Positions 18,779-28,605 of a stretch of DNA of 64,000 nt are shown in pieces. The stretch's first letter is position 1. Every line of letters begins with the position of its first letter. Source of the stretch: Escherichia coli (GTDB taxonomy: Bacteria; Pseudomonadota; Gammaproteobacteria; Enterobacterales; Enterobacteriaceae); NCBI GenBank assembly GCA_021307345.1, contig CP089930.1, forward strand, positions 3,596,001 to 3,660,000, written 5' to 3'. Both the position numbers and the translations under genes were made by a program. The notes under the pieces are model-generated. The model searched no databases and was not told where the DNA came from. It saw only the letters and a program-made list of their open reading frames with translations.

Positions 18779-20362
18779 TCACACCTCGTACTCCAAATTA
18801 TCTTCCTTACGCAGTGGAATAATCTGCACCTTCTGCACGCGATGGCTTTCCACCTGTAACGTTTTGAGCAAATAATTCCCCACCTGAACTTCTTCGCCAG
18901 GTTTTGGAATACGCTGTAAATATTCCATCAGCAGCCCGGCGATGGTGTGATATTCACGTTTTTCATCCAGCGGCAGCGGCACATATTGCACCAGATCTTC
19001 CAGTGGCATATGACCATTCGCCGTCCAGGAACCGTCGGCGTTTTTCTGAATATCATGGCGGGCGTCGATCTCTTCCACTTCGTTCGGTAAGTTACCAGCA
19101 ATGGTTTCGGTGACGTCACTTAATGTCACAATCCCTTCCACTGAACCAAACTCATCCACCACAAAAGCAAAGTGCGTGCGGGCATTACGGAACTGCTCCA
19201 GGGCAGGTAACAGCGGCAAGGTTTCCGGGAAAACCAGCGGCTGGCGAATCAACACCCGCAGATTGAGCGGTTCGCCGCGCAGCGACTGTTGTAGCAGATC
19301 GATAACGTGAACAACACCAAGCAAATCTTCCGCGTCATCGCCATCGGTAACGACCAGACGCGTATGTTGATTTCGCTCCAGCAACTGGCGGATCTCGTCT
19401 TCCGGCGCGTTGAGATCGATATGCTCGATATCGTGGCGCGAGGTCATGATGCTGCTGACGGTACGCTGGTTAAGATTAAGCACCCGCTCGATCATCCGCC
19501 GCTCCTGCGGATTAAAGATTTGCTGATTATCATGATCCACCAGCATTGATGCGGTTTCGGCGTCCAGTTCCGCATCTTCTTTTTGCCCGCTTAACAGGCG
19601 CATTACCGCTTCGGTGGTGCGCTGGCGCAGGGTCTGGTTAGCGGAAAGAAAACGTCGCCGGTTAAAGATGGCTAACTGATTGAGCGCCTCGATCATCACC
19701 GAGAAACCAATCGCAGCGTACAGATAGCCTTTCGGAATGACGAAGCCGAAACCTTCCGCCACCAGGCTAAAGCCAATCATCAACAGGAAACTTAAGCAGA
19801 GAATAACGATCGTCGGGTGACTGTTAACAAATTGCGTTAACGGTTTACTTGCCATCAGCATCAGGCTGATAGCGATAACGACGGCAGCCATCATGACCAG
19901 CAAATGGTCGACCATCCCGACGGCGGTAATCACCGAGTCGAGTGAGAAGATGGCGTCCAGCACCACAATTTGCGTCACCACACCCCAGAACTTCGCACCT
20001 TTGCGTTGCGTGGGGTTATTGCTGTCTTTCCCTTCCAGTCGCTCGTTCAGCTCCATCGTGGCTTTGAACAGCAGGAAGAAACCACCAAACAGCATGATTA
20101 AGTCGCGGGCGCTAAAGGTAAATGAGCGGAAGCTGAACAGTGGTTGAGTCAGGGTGACCAGCCAGGAGATTGACGCCAGCAGTAACAGGCGCATTAACAT
20201 TGCCAGCAGCAGCCCGGTAACCCGTGCGCGGTCGCGCTGCTTCGGCGGTAGTTTTTCGGCGAGGATGGCAATAAAGACCAGGTTATCAATGCCGAGGACC
20301 AGTTCGAGCACAATCAGCGTGATTAACCCGGCCCAGATAGACGGATCGGCAATCCATTCCAT
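18779..20362 (-). CDS. yegH: YegH, TerC-like membrane protein fused to CBS pair and CorC/HlyC domain
   Basis: A 527-residue inner-membrane protein. The start is ATG at 20360-20362 ([13 protein letters not shown]), as in K-12. An upstream TTG/ATG adds 13 residues over a palindrome. The N-terminal half is a TerC-family bundle of about seven helices with the acidic signatures [12 protein letters not shown] and [11 protein letters not shown] tandem CBS domain follows (about 300-425, [12 protein letters not shown] to TLSDVTETI), then a CorC_HlyC domain ends the protein. TerC-type proteins are linked to metal-ion (Mn) export and to secretion-associated metalation. The substrate of YegH is not established. 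Confidence 0.93.
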   Translation of the reverse strand: MEWIADPSIWAGLITLIVLELVLGIDNLVFIAILAEKLPPKQRDRARVTGLLLAMLMRLLLLASISWLVTLTQPLFSFRSFTFSARDLIMLFGGFFLLFKATMELNERLEGKDSNNPTQRKGAKFWGVVTQIVVLDAIFSLDSVITAVGMVDHLLVMMAAVVIAISLMLMASKPLTQFVNSHPTIVILCLSFLLMIGFSLVAEGFGFVIPKGYLYAAIGFSVMIEALNQLAIFNRRRFLSANQTLRQRTTEAVMRLLSGQKEDAELDAETASMLVDHDNQQIFNPQERRMIERVLNLNQRTVSSIMTSRHDIEHIDLNAPEDEIRQLLERNQHTRLVVTDGDDAEDLLGVVHVIDLLQQSLRGEPLNLRVLIRQPLVFPETLPLLPALEQFRNARTHFAFVVDEFGSVEGIVTLSDVTETIAGNLPNEVEEIDARHDIQKNADGSWTANGHMPLEDLVQYVPLPLDEKREYHTIAGLLMEYLQRIPKPGEEVQVGNYLLKTLQVESHRVQKVQIIPLRKEDNLEYEV

Positions 20363-20388
20363 AGTAAGTACAAAACCTATTCGTTGTA

Positions 20389-20400
20389 TGACAAATGTCA
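20389..20400. promoter_or_regulatory. Short palindrome just upstream of yegH
   Basis: TGACAAATGTCA has perfect TGACA/TGTCA arms around two bases. It lies 27 bp before the yegH ATG. It is operator-like in size, but no known consensus is claimed. Confidence 0.3.
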
Positions 20401-20415
20401 CAATTCGATCATGGA

Positions 20416-20498
20416 TAATTCAGGGCAAAAATGCAATGTTGCAGCACTATTTATCTGACTTTATTTGAGAACTATAACATTGCATTATCCCTGAATTA
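20416..20498. repeat. Large imperfect inverted repeat between yegH and the colanic acid promoter
   Basis: The left arm 20416-20444 (TAATTCAGGG then ATGCAATGTT then AG) is matched by the reverse complement of the right arm 20472-20498. The arms share 10-base and 10-base perfect blocks, and the loop is 27 bases. No T-run follows on either strand, so it does not look like a terminator. It lies on the yegH side of the RcsAB box. Function unknown. Confidence 0.75.
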
Positions 20499-20568
20499 AA
20501 AGGGGTAATAATAAAATATCATTTAAGAAATATCGCATATAGAGATGCTATATTAAATATTGTCAACC

Positions 20569-20612
20569 TAAAGAAACTCCTAAAAAACACCACAAATTAC
20601 ACTTACTATAAT
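20569..20612 (+). promoter_or_regulatory. RcsAB box and -10 of the colanic acid (wza) promoter
   Basis: TAAAGAAACTCCTA at 20569-20582 is the RcsAB box known upstream of wza (consensus TAAGAATATTCCTA). TATAAT at 20607-20612 is a perfect -10 and puts the start near 20619. The box then covers about -50 to -37, right for activation by the RcsA-RcsB heterodimer. The leader to wza is about 390 nt. Confidence 0.85.
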
Positions 20613-20748
20613 TCTTAAAAATAGCCCATTGTCGAATTGTTACCTTGCCTGCTATTCCGTTAGCTGTAACACTTCCTCCTGCATTATTGGAGAGCCAATA
20701 TTCAATTACCATAATGCTACCTTATATTCGGAAGTTAATTTCTTGAAT

Positions 20749-20786
20749 AACCCTTTCTCATAAACGACTGTATGCTGAGAGGGTTT
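20749..20786 (+). terminator. Terminator-like hairpin in the wza leader
   Basis: AACCC..TCTCA (20748-20760) pairs with TGAGAGGGTT (20775-20784) around a 14-base loop, with a two-base bulge in the left arm, followed by TTTT. It lies inside the transcribed leader, just before JUMPStart. A weak intrinsic terminator or attenuator is inferred. Confidence 0.5.
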
Positions 20787-20803
20787 TAAAAACCAAACTA
20801 AAT

Positions 20804-20842
20804 CAGTGTATTGGTAGCTAAAAAGCCAGGGGCGGTAGCGTG
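20804..20842 (+). promoter_or_regulatory. JUMPStart with ops element, colanic acid operon
   Basis: A 39-bp JUMPStart sequence ends with the exact ops element GGCGGTAGCGTG (20831-20842). ops pauses RNA polymerase and recruits RfaH, which suppresses termination in long surface-polysaccharide operons. A second 39-bp copy lies at 45109-45147. Confidence 0.92.
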
Positions 20843-21012
20843 TCTGGATGCCTGAAAGACCAGTCTGAATTATTCTGTCAATAGCCTGCGGATGAAATCA
20901 ATTTTTTTAGGACTGATGCCAGTTAAATTCTTATTCAATTAGCTGCAAGGTAAATGTGCATGTCGATAAATAATGCACAGGATAATTACTCTGCCAAAGT
21001 GATAAATAAACA

Positions 21013-22152
21013 ATGATGAAATCCAAAATGAAATTGATGCCATTATTGGTGTCAGTAACCTTGATAAGCGGTTGCACAGTACTTCCGGGCAGTAATATGT
21101 CTACGCTGGGTAAAGACGTCATCAAACAGCAGGACGCTGATTTCGACCTCGACAAAATGGTGAATGTTTATCCGCTGACCCCGCGCCTGATTGATCAATT
21201 ACGCCCACGCCCGAACGTGGCGCGCCCCAATATGACGCTGGAAAGCGAGATTGCTAATTACCAGTATCGCGTCGGGCCGGGTGACGTTCTTAATGTCACC
21301 GTCTGGGATCACCCGGAACTCACTACGCCAGCCGGTCAGTACCGCAGCTCTAGCGACACCGGCAACTGGGTGCAGCCTGATGGCACCATGTTCTACCCGT
21401 ATATCGGCAAGGTTCACGTCGTGGGGAAAACGCTCGCTGAAATCCGCAGTGATATTACCGGGCGCTTAGCGACGTACATCGCTGACCCGCAGGTGGACGT
21501 TAATATCGCCGCCTTCCGCTCGCAAAAGGCCTATATCTCCGGTCAGGTGAATAAATCCGGTCAACAGGCGATCACCAACGTGCCACTGACCATTCTCGAT
21601 GCCATCAACGCCGCAGGTGGCCTGACCGACACCGCTGACTGGCGCAACGTGGTGCTAACACACAATGGTCGTGAAGAACGCATTTCTTTGCAGGCGCTGA
21701 TGCAAAACGGCGACCTCAATCAGAACCGACTGCTTTATCCCGGCGATATTCTCTACGTGCCGCGTAATGATGATCTGAAAGTATTTGTGATGGGTGAAGT
21801 GAAGAAACAGAGCACCCTGAAAATGGACTTTAGCGGCATGACCCTGACTGAAGCTCTGGGCAATGCCGAAGGTATCGACATGACCACCTCCAACGCCAGC
21901 GGCATCTTTGTCATTCGTCCGCTGAAAGGCGAGGGCGGGCGTAACGGCAAGATTGCCAATATCTATCAGCTGGATATGTCCGATGCGACGTCGCTGGTGA
22001 TGGCGACAGAATTCCGCCTGCAACCTTATGACGTGGTGTATGTCACCACCGCCCCGGTTTCCCGCTGGAACCGTCTGATCAATCAGTTGCTGCCAACTAT
22101 TAGCGGTGTCCGTTACATGACGGATACAGCCAGCGACATTCATAACTGGTAA
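21013..22152 (+). CDS. wza: Wza, outer-membrane polysaccharide export channel
   Basis: Octameric outer-membrane lipoprotein through which colanic acid leaves the cell. It has 379 residues. The signal peptide ends in a lipobox ISGC with Cys21. The Poly_export domain ([19 protein letters not shown]) and SLBB-type repeats ([11 protein letters not shown] and [11 protein letters not shown]) follow. The C-terminal amphipathic helix ([19 protein letters not shown]) forms the barrel in the outer membrane. It is first gene of the operon; wzb starts 5 bases after its stop. Confidence 0.98.
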   Translation: MMKSKMKLMPLLVSVTLISGCTVLPGSNMSTLGKDVIKQQDADFDLDKMVNVYPLTPRLIDQLRPRPNVARPNMTLESEIANYQYRVGPGDVLNVTVWDHPELTTPAGQYRSSSDTGNWVQPDGTMFYPYIGKVHVVGKTLAEIRSDITGRLATYIADPQVDVNIAAFRSQKAYISGQVNKSGQQAITNVPLTILDAINAAGGLTDTADWRNVVLTHNGREERISLQALMQNGDLNQNRLLYPGDILYVPRNDDLKVFVMGEVKKQSTLKMDFSGMTLTEALGNAEGIDMTTSNASGIFVIRPLKGEGGRNGKIANIYQLDMSDATSLVMATEFRLQPYDVVYVTTAPVSRWNRLINQLLPTISGVRYMTDTASDIHNW

Positions 22153-22157
22153 TCGTC

Positions 22158-22601
22158 ATGTTTAACAACATCTTAGTTGTCTGTGTCGGCAATATTTGCC
22201 GTTCCCCGACGGCGGAACGCTTACTGCAACGTTATCACCCGGAGCTGAAAGTGGAGTCCGCTGGACTCGGCGCGCTGGTCGGTAAGGGCGCTGATCCTAC
22301 CGCTATCAGCGTCGCCGCAGAACATCAACTGTCTCTGGAAGGTCACTGTGCACGGCAAATCAGCCGCCGCCTGTGTCGCAACTATGACCTGATTTTGACC
22401 ATGGAAAAGCGCCATATTGAACGCTTATGCGAGATGGCACCTGAGATGCGCGGCAAAGTGATGCTGTTTGGTCACTGGGATAACGAATGTGAAATCCCCG
22501 ATCCGTATCGCAAAAGCCGGGAAACGTTTGCAGCGGTGTACACATTACTTGAACGGTCTGCCCGCCAGTGGGCGCAGGCATTGAACGCAGAGCAGGTATA
22601 A
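22158..22601 (+). CDS. wzb: Wzb, low-molecular-weight protein-tyrosine phosphatase
   Basis: Cytosolic phosphatase of 147 residues that dephosphorylates Wzc and so keeps the kinase cycling, which colanic polymer assembly needs. The P-loop CVGNICRS has Cys9 and Arg15 (CX5R). The general acid lies in IPDPYRKS near residue 115, followed by the usual DPY motif. It has the typical length for the family. wzc starts 2 bases after its stop. Confidence 0.98.
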   Translation: MFNNILVVCVGNICRSPTAERLLQRYHPELKVESAGLGALVGKGADPTAISVAAEHQLSLEGHCARQISRRLCRNYDLILTMEKRHIERLCEMAPEMRGKVMLFGHWDNECEIPDPYRKSRETFAAVYTLLERSARQWAQALNAEQV

Positions 22602-22603
22602 GA

Positions 22604-24766
22604 ATGACAGAAAAAGTAAAACAACATGCCGCTCCGGTAACGGGCAGTGATGAAATCGATATCGGTCGCCTGGTCGGCACCGTCATTGAAGCGCGCTGGT
22701 GGGTGATTGGCATCACCGCCGTATTTGCCCTCTGTGCTGTGGTTTACACTTTCTTCGCCACGCCGATTTATAGTGCCGACGCACTGGTACAAATCGAACA
22801 AAGCAGCGGCAATTCGCTGGTGCAGGACATTGGTTCGGCGTTAGCCAACAAACCGCCAGCCTCGGACGCTGAGATCCAGTTGATTCGTTCGCGTCTGGTG
22901 CTTGGTAAAACGGTGGACGATCTCGACCTCGATATTGCGGTGAGCAAAAACACGTTCCCGATTTTCGGTGCGGGCTGGGATCGCCTGATGGGACGTCAGA
23001 ATGAGACGGTGAAAGTCACCACCTTTAACCGTCCAAAAGAAATGGCAGATCAGGTGTTTACACTTAATGTTCTGGACAACAAAAACTACACGCTGAGTAG
23101 CGACAGTGGTTTTAGCGCCCGTGGACAAGCAGGTCAGATGCTGAAAAAAGAAGGCGTCACGCTGATGGTTGAGGCCATTCACGCCAGCCCGGGCAGTGAG
23201 TTTACCGTCACCAAATACTCCACGCTGGGGATGATCAATCAACTGCAAAACAGTCTGACGGTAACGGAGAACGGCAAAGACGCTGGCGTACTGAGCCTGA
23301 CTTATACCGGTGAAGATCGCGAACAGATCCGCGACATTCTTAACAGTATCGCTCGTAACTATCAGGAACAAAATATTGAGCGCAAATCGGCGGAAGCGTC
23401 GAAAAGCCTCGCTTTCCTCGCGCAACAATTGCCGGAAGTGCGCAGCCGCCTTGATGTCGCCGAAAACAAACTGAATGCCTTCCGTCAGGATAAAGATTCT
23501 GTGGATCTGCCGCTGGAAGCGAAAGCGGTGCTCGATTCGATGGTGAACATCGACGCGCAGTTGAACGAACTAACCTTTAAAGAGGCGGAAATTTCTAAGC
23601 TGTTCACCAAAGTTCATCCGGCGTACCGCACGCTGCTGGAGAAACGTCAGGTGCTGGAAGACGAAAAAGCCAAACTTAACGGTCGCGTAACGGCGATGCC
23701 GAAAACTCAGCAGGAGATTGTACGCCTGACGCGTGATGTCGAGTCTGGTCAGCAGGTCTATATGCAACTGCTGAATAAAGAGCAGGAGCTGAAAATCACC
23801 GAAGCCAGCACCGTTGGCGATGTGCGCATTGTTGACCCGGCAATCACCCAGCCTGGCGTGCTGAAACCGAAGAAAGGGCTGATTATCCTCGGTGCGATTA
23901 TTCTTGGCCTGATGCTCTCTATCGTGGGTGTACTGCTGCGCTCGTTGTTTAATCGTGGCATCGAAAGCCCGCAGGTGCTGGAAGAACACGGTATCAGCGT
24001 CTATGCCAGCATCCCGCTGTCGGAATGGCAGAAAGCGCGCGATAGCGTCAAAACCATCAAAGGGGTTAAACGCTATAAACAGAGCCAGCTACTGGCGGTG
24101 GGGAATCCAACCGATCTGGCGATTGAAGCCATCCGCAGTCTGCGTACCAGTTTGCACTTTGCGATGATGCAGGCGCAGAACAATGTGTTGATGATGACCG
24201 GGGTTAGCCCGTCAATTGGTAAAACCTTTGTCTGTGCCAACCTGGCGGCGGTGATCAGTCAGACCAATAAACGGGTGTTGTTGATCGACTGCGATATGCG
24301 CAAAGGCTATACCCACGAGCTGTTGGGCACCAATAACGTCAATGGCCTGTCAGAGATTTTGCTTGGTCAGGGCGATATTACTACCGCTGCTAAACCCACT
24401 TCGATTCCCAAATTTGACCTGATCCCGCGCGGTCAGGTGCCGCCAAATCCTTCTGAACTATTGATGAGCGAACGCTTTGCCGAACTGGTGAGCTGGGCGA
24501 GTAAAAACTACGACCTGGTGTTGATTGATACGCCGCCGATTCTGGCGGTAACCGATGCAGCGATTGTTGGTCGTCACGCCGGAACCACGTTGATGGTAGC
24601 GCGTTATGCAGTCAACACCTTAAAAGAAGTGGAAACCAGCCTGAGCCGCTTTGAGCAAAACGGTATTCCGGTGAAAGGGGTGATTCTGAACTCCATCTTC
24701 CGCCGCGCCAGCGCGTATCAGGATTATGGCTATTACGAATACGAATATAAGTCGGACGCGAAATAA
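22604..24766 (+). CDS. wzc: Wzc, polysaccharide co-polymerase and BY-kinase
   Basis: Inner-membrane protein of 720 residues that controls polymer length and export with Wza. The start MTEKVKQH (ATG 22604) follows the wzb stop. An in-frame extension upstream overlaps wzb and is rejected. It has a Wzz-type periplasmic domain between TM1 (about 32-52) and TM2 (about 425-447). The cytosolic kinase has Walker A GVSPSIGKTF, Walker A' LLIDCDMRKG and Walker B LVLIDTPP. A C-terminal tail with six clustered Tyr (YQDYGYYEYEY) is autophosphorylated. A REP element follows. Confidence 0.98.
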   Translation: MTEKVKQHAAPVTGSDEIDIGRLVGTVIEARWWVIGITAVFALCAVVYTFFATPIYSADALVQIEQSSGNSLVQDIGSALANKPPASDAEIQLIRSRLVLGKTVDDLDLDIAVSKNTFPIFGAGWDRLMGRQNETVKVTTFNRPKEMADQVFTLNVLDNKNYTLSSDSGFSARGQAGQMLKKEGVTLMVEAIHASPGSEFTVTKYSTLGMINQLQNSLTVTENGKDAGVLSLTYTGEDREQIRDILNSIARNYQEQNIERKSAEASKSLAFLAQQLPEVRSRLDVAENKLNAFRQDKDSVDLPLEAKAVLDSMVNIDAQLNELTFKEAEISKLFTKVHPAYRTLLEKRQVLEDEKAKLNGRVTAMPKTQQEIVRLTRDVESGQQVYMQLLNKEQELKITEASTVGDVRIVDPAITQPGVLKPKKGLIILGAIILGLMLSIVGVLLRSLFNRGIESPQVLEEHGISVYASIPLSEWQKARDSVKTIKGVKRYKQSQLLAVGNPTDLAIEAIRSLRTSLHFAMMQAQNNVLMMTGVSPSIGKTFVCANLAAVISQTNKRVLLIDCDMRKGYTHELLGTNNVNGLSEILLGQGDITTAAKPTSIPKFDLIPRGQVPPNPSELLMSERFAELVSWASKNYDLVLIDTPPILAVTDAAIVGRHAGTTLMVARYAVNTLKEVETSLSRFEQNGIPVKGVILNSIFRRASAYQDYGYYEYEYKSDAK

Positions 24767-24788
24767 CGACACCTGCATTCGCACCGCC

Positions 24789-24828
24789 CCGTAGGCCGGA
24801 TAAGGCGTTCACGCCGCATCCGGCAAGC
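24789..24828. repeat. REP element between wzc and wcaA
   Basis: GTAGGCCGGATAAGGCG / CGCCGCATCCGGCAAG palindrome in the 92-bp gap between wzc and wcaA, inside the colanic operon. It may stabilise the wza-wzb-wzc part of the transcript. Confidence 0.88.
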
Positions 24829-24858
24829 AAACCAGCTCATAAGTCGGGAGAACAACCT

Positions 24859-25698
24859 ATGAAAGAAAATCCGCTGATCTCAATCTATATGCCGACCTGG
24901 AACCGCCAACAACTGGCGATTCGGGCGATAAAATCGGTCCTGCGCCAGGACTACAGTAACTGGGAGATGATCATCGTGGATGATTGCTCCACCTCCTGGG
25001 AACAACTGCAACAGTACGTCACCGCCCTCAACGATCCGCGTATTACCTACATTCACAACGACATTAACAGCGGGGCGTGCGCGGTACGTAACCAGGCTAT
25101 TATGCTGGCGCAAGGGGAATACATTACCGGGATCGATGACGATGATGAATGGACGCCCAACCGCCTGAGCGTCTTCCTCGCCCATAAACAGCAACTGGTC
25201 ACTCACGCCTTTTTGTACGCTAACGATTACGTTTGCCAGGGCGAAGTCTATTCCCAACCAGCAAGTTTGCCACTGTATCCCAAATCGCCGTATTCACGCC
25301 GCCTGTTCTATAAACGCAATATCATTGGCAATCAGGTCTTTACCTGGGCGTGGCGTTTCAAAGAGTGTTTGTTCGATACCGAACTGAAAGCGGCACAGGA
25401 TTACGACATCTTCCTGCGGATGGTGGTGGAATATGGCGAACCGTGGAAGGTGGAAGAGGCGACGCAGATCCTGCATATCAATCACGGCGAAATGCAGATC
25501 ACCTCGTCACCGAAAAAATTCTCCGGATACTTCCACTTTTACCGTAAGCACAAAGACAAATTCGACCGCGCCAGCAAAAAATATCAATTGTTTACCCTCT
25601 ACCAGATCCGCAATAAACGCATGACCTGGCGGACTTTGTTGACGCTACTGTCGGTGCGTAACGGCAAACGTCTGGCTGATGGAATACGGGGGCGTTAA
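24859..25698 (+). CDS. wcaA: WcaA, colanic acid glycosyltransferase (GT2)
   Basis: GT2-family inverting transferase of 279 residues. The N-terminal fold starts ISIYMPTWNRQQLAIRAIKSVLRQ. The nucleotide and metal site is seen in IIVDDCS and GIDDDDEW (DxD). The C-terminus is basic, fitting peripheral membrane binding. It adds one sugar of the colanic unit. Published stepwise work on colanic mutants assigns individual sugars to Wca enzymes, and I recall glucuronic acid for WcaA but do not rely on it. wcaB starts 2 bases later. Confidence 0.95.
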   Translation: MKENPLISIYMPTWNRQQLAIRAIKSVLRQDYSNWEMIIVDDCSTSWEQLQQYVTALNDPRITYIHNDINSGACAVRNQAIMLAQGEYITGIDDDDEWTPNRLSVFLAHKQQLVTHAFLYANDYVCQGEVYSQPASLPLYPKSPYSRRLFYKRNIIGNQVFTWAWRFKECLFDTELKAAQDYDIFLRMVVEYGEPWKVEEATQILHINHGEMQITSSPKKFSGYFHFYRKHKDKFDRASKKYQLFTLYQIRNKRMTWRTLLTLLSVRNGKRLADGIRGR

Positions 25699-25700
25699 GG

Positions 25701-26189
25701 ATGCTGGAAGATCTGCGCGCTAACAGCTGGAGTTTACGCCCGTGTTGCATGGTTCTCGCCTATCGTGTCGCCCATTTTTGCTCGGTGTGGCGCAAAAAGA
25801 ACGCCCTCAATAATCTGTGGGCGGCTCCGCTGCTGGTGCTGTATCGCATTATCACCGAATGCTTTTTCGGCTATGAAATCCAGGCCGCCGCAACCATTGG
25901 CCGTCGTTTTACTATCCATCACGGTTACGCCGTAGTGATCAATAAAAACGTGGTGGCGGGGGATGATTTCACCATTCGCCACGGCGTCACTATCGGCAAT
26001 CGTGGCGCCGATAACATGGCATGTCCACACATTGGCAATGGCGTCGAACTCGGTGCCAACGTCATTATTCTGGGTGATATCACGCTTGGTAACAACGTCA
26101 CCGTGGGCGCGGGCAGCGTGGTGCTCGACTCTGTCCCGGACAACGCGCTGGTGGTGGGAGAAAAAGCGCGAGTGAAGGTAATTAAATGA
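25701..26189 (+). CDS. wcaB: WcaB, colanic acid acetyltransferase
   Basis: A 162-residue left-handed beta-helix acyltransferase of the serine acetyltransferase type. Hexapeptide repeats run from about residue 60 (GRRFTIHHGYAVVINKNVVAGDDFTIRHG) to the end, with the catalytic His in the IHHG and IRHG turns. It is expected to O-acetylate the growing colanic unit. It overlaps wcaC by 4 bases (ATGA). Confidence 0.94.
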   Translation: MLEDLRANSWSLRPCCMVLAYRVAHFCSVWRKKNALNNLWAAPLLVLYRIITECFFGYEIQAAATIGRRFTIHHGYAVVINKNVVAGDDFTIRHGVTIGNRGADNMACPHIGNGVELGANVIILGDITLGNNVTVGAGSVVLDSVPDNALVVGEKARVKVIK

Positions 26190-27403
26190 ATATTCTGCAA
26201 TTTAATGTGCGACTAGCGGAAGGCGGGGCGGCAGGTGTGGCGTTAGATCTCCACCAGCGTGCGCTGCAACAGGGGCTGGCGTCACATTTTGTCTACGGCT
26301 ACGGCAAAGGCGGCAAAGAGAGCGTCAGCCATCAGAACTATCCGCAGGTCATCAAACATACGCCTCGGATGACCGCGATGGCGAACATCGCGCTGTTTCG
26401 TCTGTTTAATCGCGATCTGTTTGGCAATTTCAATGAGTTGTATCGTTCCATAACCCGCACTTCGGGGCCGGTAGTCCTGCATTTTCATGTGTTGCACAGC
26501 TACTGGTTGAATCTTAACAGCGTGGTGCGCTTTTGCGAAAAAGTGAAAAACCACAAACCAGACATCACTCTGGTCTGGACGCTGCACGATCACTGGAGCG
26601 TTACCGGGCGCTGCGCCTTTACCGACGGTTGCGAAGGCTGGAAAACGGGCTGCCAGAAATGCCCGACCTTAAATAACTATCCACCGGTGAAGATTGATCG
26701 CGCGCACCAGCTGGTGGCGGGTAAACGCCAGTTGTTCCGCGAGATGCTGGTGCTGGGCTGTCAGTTTATTTCCCCCAGCCAGCATGTGGCTGACGCTTTC
26801 AATAGCCTGTACGGGCCAGGGCGTTGCCGGATTATCAATAACGGTATTGATATGGCAACCGAAGCCATTCTGGCGGAACTGCCACCGGTGCGCGAAACCC
26901 AGGGCAAGCCGAAAATCGCGGTGGTGGCGCATGACCTGCGTTACGACGGCAAAACTAACCAGCAACTGGTGCGCGAGATGATGGCGCTGGGAGACAAAAT
27001 CGAACTGCATACCTTCGGTAAGTTCTCGCCGTTCACCGCTGGTAATGTGGTCAATCACGGCTTTGAAACCGACAAACGTAAGCTGATGAGCGTGCTCAAT
27101 CAGATGGATGCGCTGGTGTTCAGTTCTCGTGTCGATAACTACCCGCTGATTTTGTGTGAGGCGCTATCGATTGGCGTGCCGGTGATCGCCACCCATAGCG
27201 ACGCAGCGCGGGAAGTGCTGCAAAAATCCGGTGGTAAAACCGTCAGCGAAGAAGAGGTGCTGCAACTGGCGCAGTTAAGCAAACCGGAAATCGCGCAGGC
27301 GATATTTGGTACTACGTTGGCTGAGTTCAGCCAACGCAGCCGCGCCGCCTACAGTGGACAACAGATGCTGGAGGAGTATGTCAACTTCTATCAGAATCTG
27401 TAG
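26186..27403 (+). CDS. wcaC: WcaC, colanic acid glycosyltransferase (GT4)
   Basis: A 405-residue GT-B fold retaining transferase. The N-terminal Rossmann half begins LQFNVRLAEGGAAGVALDLH. A conserved insertion carries several Cys (RCAFTDGCEGWKTGCQKC), which may bind metal or form a structural cluster. The C-terminal half has the donor-binding segment SSRVDNYPLILCEALSIGVPVIAT. The literature places WcaC at a galactosyl step. It overlaps wcaD by 26 bases. Confidence 0.94.
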   Translation: MNILQFNVRLAEGGAAGVALDLHQRALQQGLASHFVYGYGKGGKESVSHQNYPQVIKHTPRMTAMANIALFRLFNRDLFGNFNELYRSITRTSGPVVLHFHVLHSYWLNLNSVVRFCEKVKNHKPDITLVWTLHDHWSVTGRCAFTDGCEGWKTGCQKCPTLNNYPPVKIDRAHQLVAGKRQLFREMLVLGCQFISPSQHVADAFNSLYGPGRCRIINNGIDMATEAILAELPPVRETQGKPKIAVVAHDLRYDGKTNQQLVREMMALGDKIELHTFGKFSPFTAGNVVNHGFETDKRKLMSVLNQMDALVFSSRVDNYPLILCEALSIGVPVIATHSDAAREVLQKSGGKTVSEEEVLQLAQLSKPEIAQAIFGTTLAEFSQRSRAAYSGQQMLEEYVNFYQNL

Positions 27404-28595
27404 CTACCTGCTGCTGCCGCTGATCTACCTGCTGGTTAACGTCAAAATCGCCCAGCTTGGCGAAAGTTTCCCCATCACCATCGTCACTTTTTTACCTGTC
27501 TTGCTGCTGCTGTTTTTAGAGCGCATCAGCGTTAAAAAATTGATGATAGCGTTAGGGATTGGCGCGGGACTCACGGCGTTTAACTATTTGTTTGGTCAGT
27601 CTTTGGATGCCAATAAATACGTCACTTCAACCATGCTATTTGTCTATATCGTGATCATTATTGGTATGGTGTGGAGTATTCGCTTTAAAACGATTTCGCC
27701 CCACAACCATCGCAAGATATTACGTTTCTTTTATCTGGTGGTCGGGCTGGTGGTGGCGCTGGCGGCGGTGGAGATGGCGCAAATTATTCTCACCGGCGGC
27801 AGCAGTATTATGGAGTCGATTTCGAAATATCTGATTTACAGCAACAGCTATGTACTGAATTTCATTAAATTCGGCGGTAAGCGAACTACGGCACTTTATT
27901 TCGAACCGGCATTTTTCGCTTTGGCGTTAATCTCAATTTGGCTTAGTATCAAACAGTTTGGTATCAAAACGCCTAAAACTGATGCTATGATTCTCGCAGG
28001 AATAATATTATCCGGATCGTTTTCAGGTGTTATGACCTTTATCCTGTTTTATTTGCTGGAGTGGGCATTTCAGTATCTGAATAAAGAAGCGATTAAGAAA
28101 AAGTTACCGTTAGCATTGATTTCTCTGGCTGTATTCCTGGTTGGTGTGGTAATCGCGTTTCCTTATATTTCCACCCGTCTGGGCGATTTAGGTACGGAAG
28201 GATCGTCATCGTATTATCGTATTGTCGGTCCGCTGGTGATGGTCGGTTATTCTTTGACCCATATTGACGGTGTAGTCAGATTTGGCTCACTTTATGAATA
28301 TGTCGCATCATTCGGAATATTTAACGGTGCGGATGTCGGAAAAACCATAGACAATGGTTTGTATCTGCTGATTATTTATTTTTCCTGGTTCGCGGTGTTT
28401 TTATCTCTGTGGTACATGGGGAAAGTGATAAAAATGATGCTCAACGCTTTTGGCGATAATCGTAATTTTCGCGTGCAGCTCTATCTTTTTACGCCGGTAT
28501 CGCTGTTTTTTACCGGTTCGATATTTAGCCCGGAATATGCTTTTTTAATCGTCTGTCCGTTTATTTTGCGAAAAGCGTTAAATATTACGAGGTAA
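27378..28595 (+). CDS. wcaD: WcaD, colanic acid polymerase (Wzy)
   Basis: Integral inner-membrane protein of 405 residues with about 10-12 hydrophobic helices, the Wzy polymerase of colanic acid. The start ATG 27378 ([15 protein letters not shown]) follows GGAGG (27370-27374) inside the wcaC end. A longer open frame from 27306 is rejected because it runs over the wcaC frame without membrane character. It polymerises lipid-linked repeat units at the periplasmic face. Confidence 0.94.
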   Translation: MSTSIRICSYLLLPLIYLLVNVKIAQLGESFPITIVTFLPVLLLLFLERISVKKLMIALGIGAGLTAFNYLFGQSLDANKYVTSTMLFVYIVIIIGMVWSIRFKTISPHNHRKILRFFYLVVGLVVALAAVEMAQIILTGGSSIMESISKYLIYSNSYVLNFIKFGGKRTTALYFEPAFFALALISIWLSIKQFGIKTPKTDAMILAGIILSGSFSGVMTFILFYLLEWAFQYLNKEAIKKKLPLALISLAVFLVGVVIAFPYISTRLGDLGTEGSSSYYRIVGPLVMVGYSLTHIDGVVRFGSLYEYVASFGIFNGADVGKTIDNGLYLLIIYFSWFAVFLSLWYMGKVIKMMLNAFGDNRNFRVQLYLFTPVSLFFTGSIFSPEYAFLIVCPFILRKALNITR

Positions 28596-28605
28596 GAATA
28601 AGAAC

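Noticed and set aside
27306-27377. Upstream extension of wcaD
   Set aside because: Reads in another frame over the wcaC C-terminus with an Ala/Asn-rich shadow peptide; GGAGG lies directly before ATG 27378.
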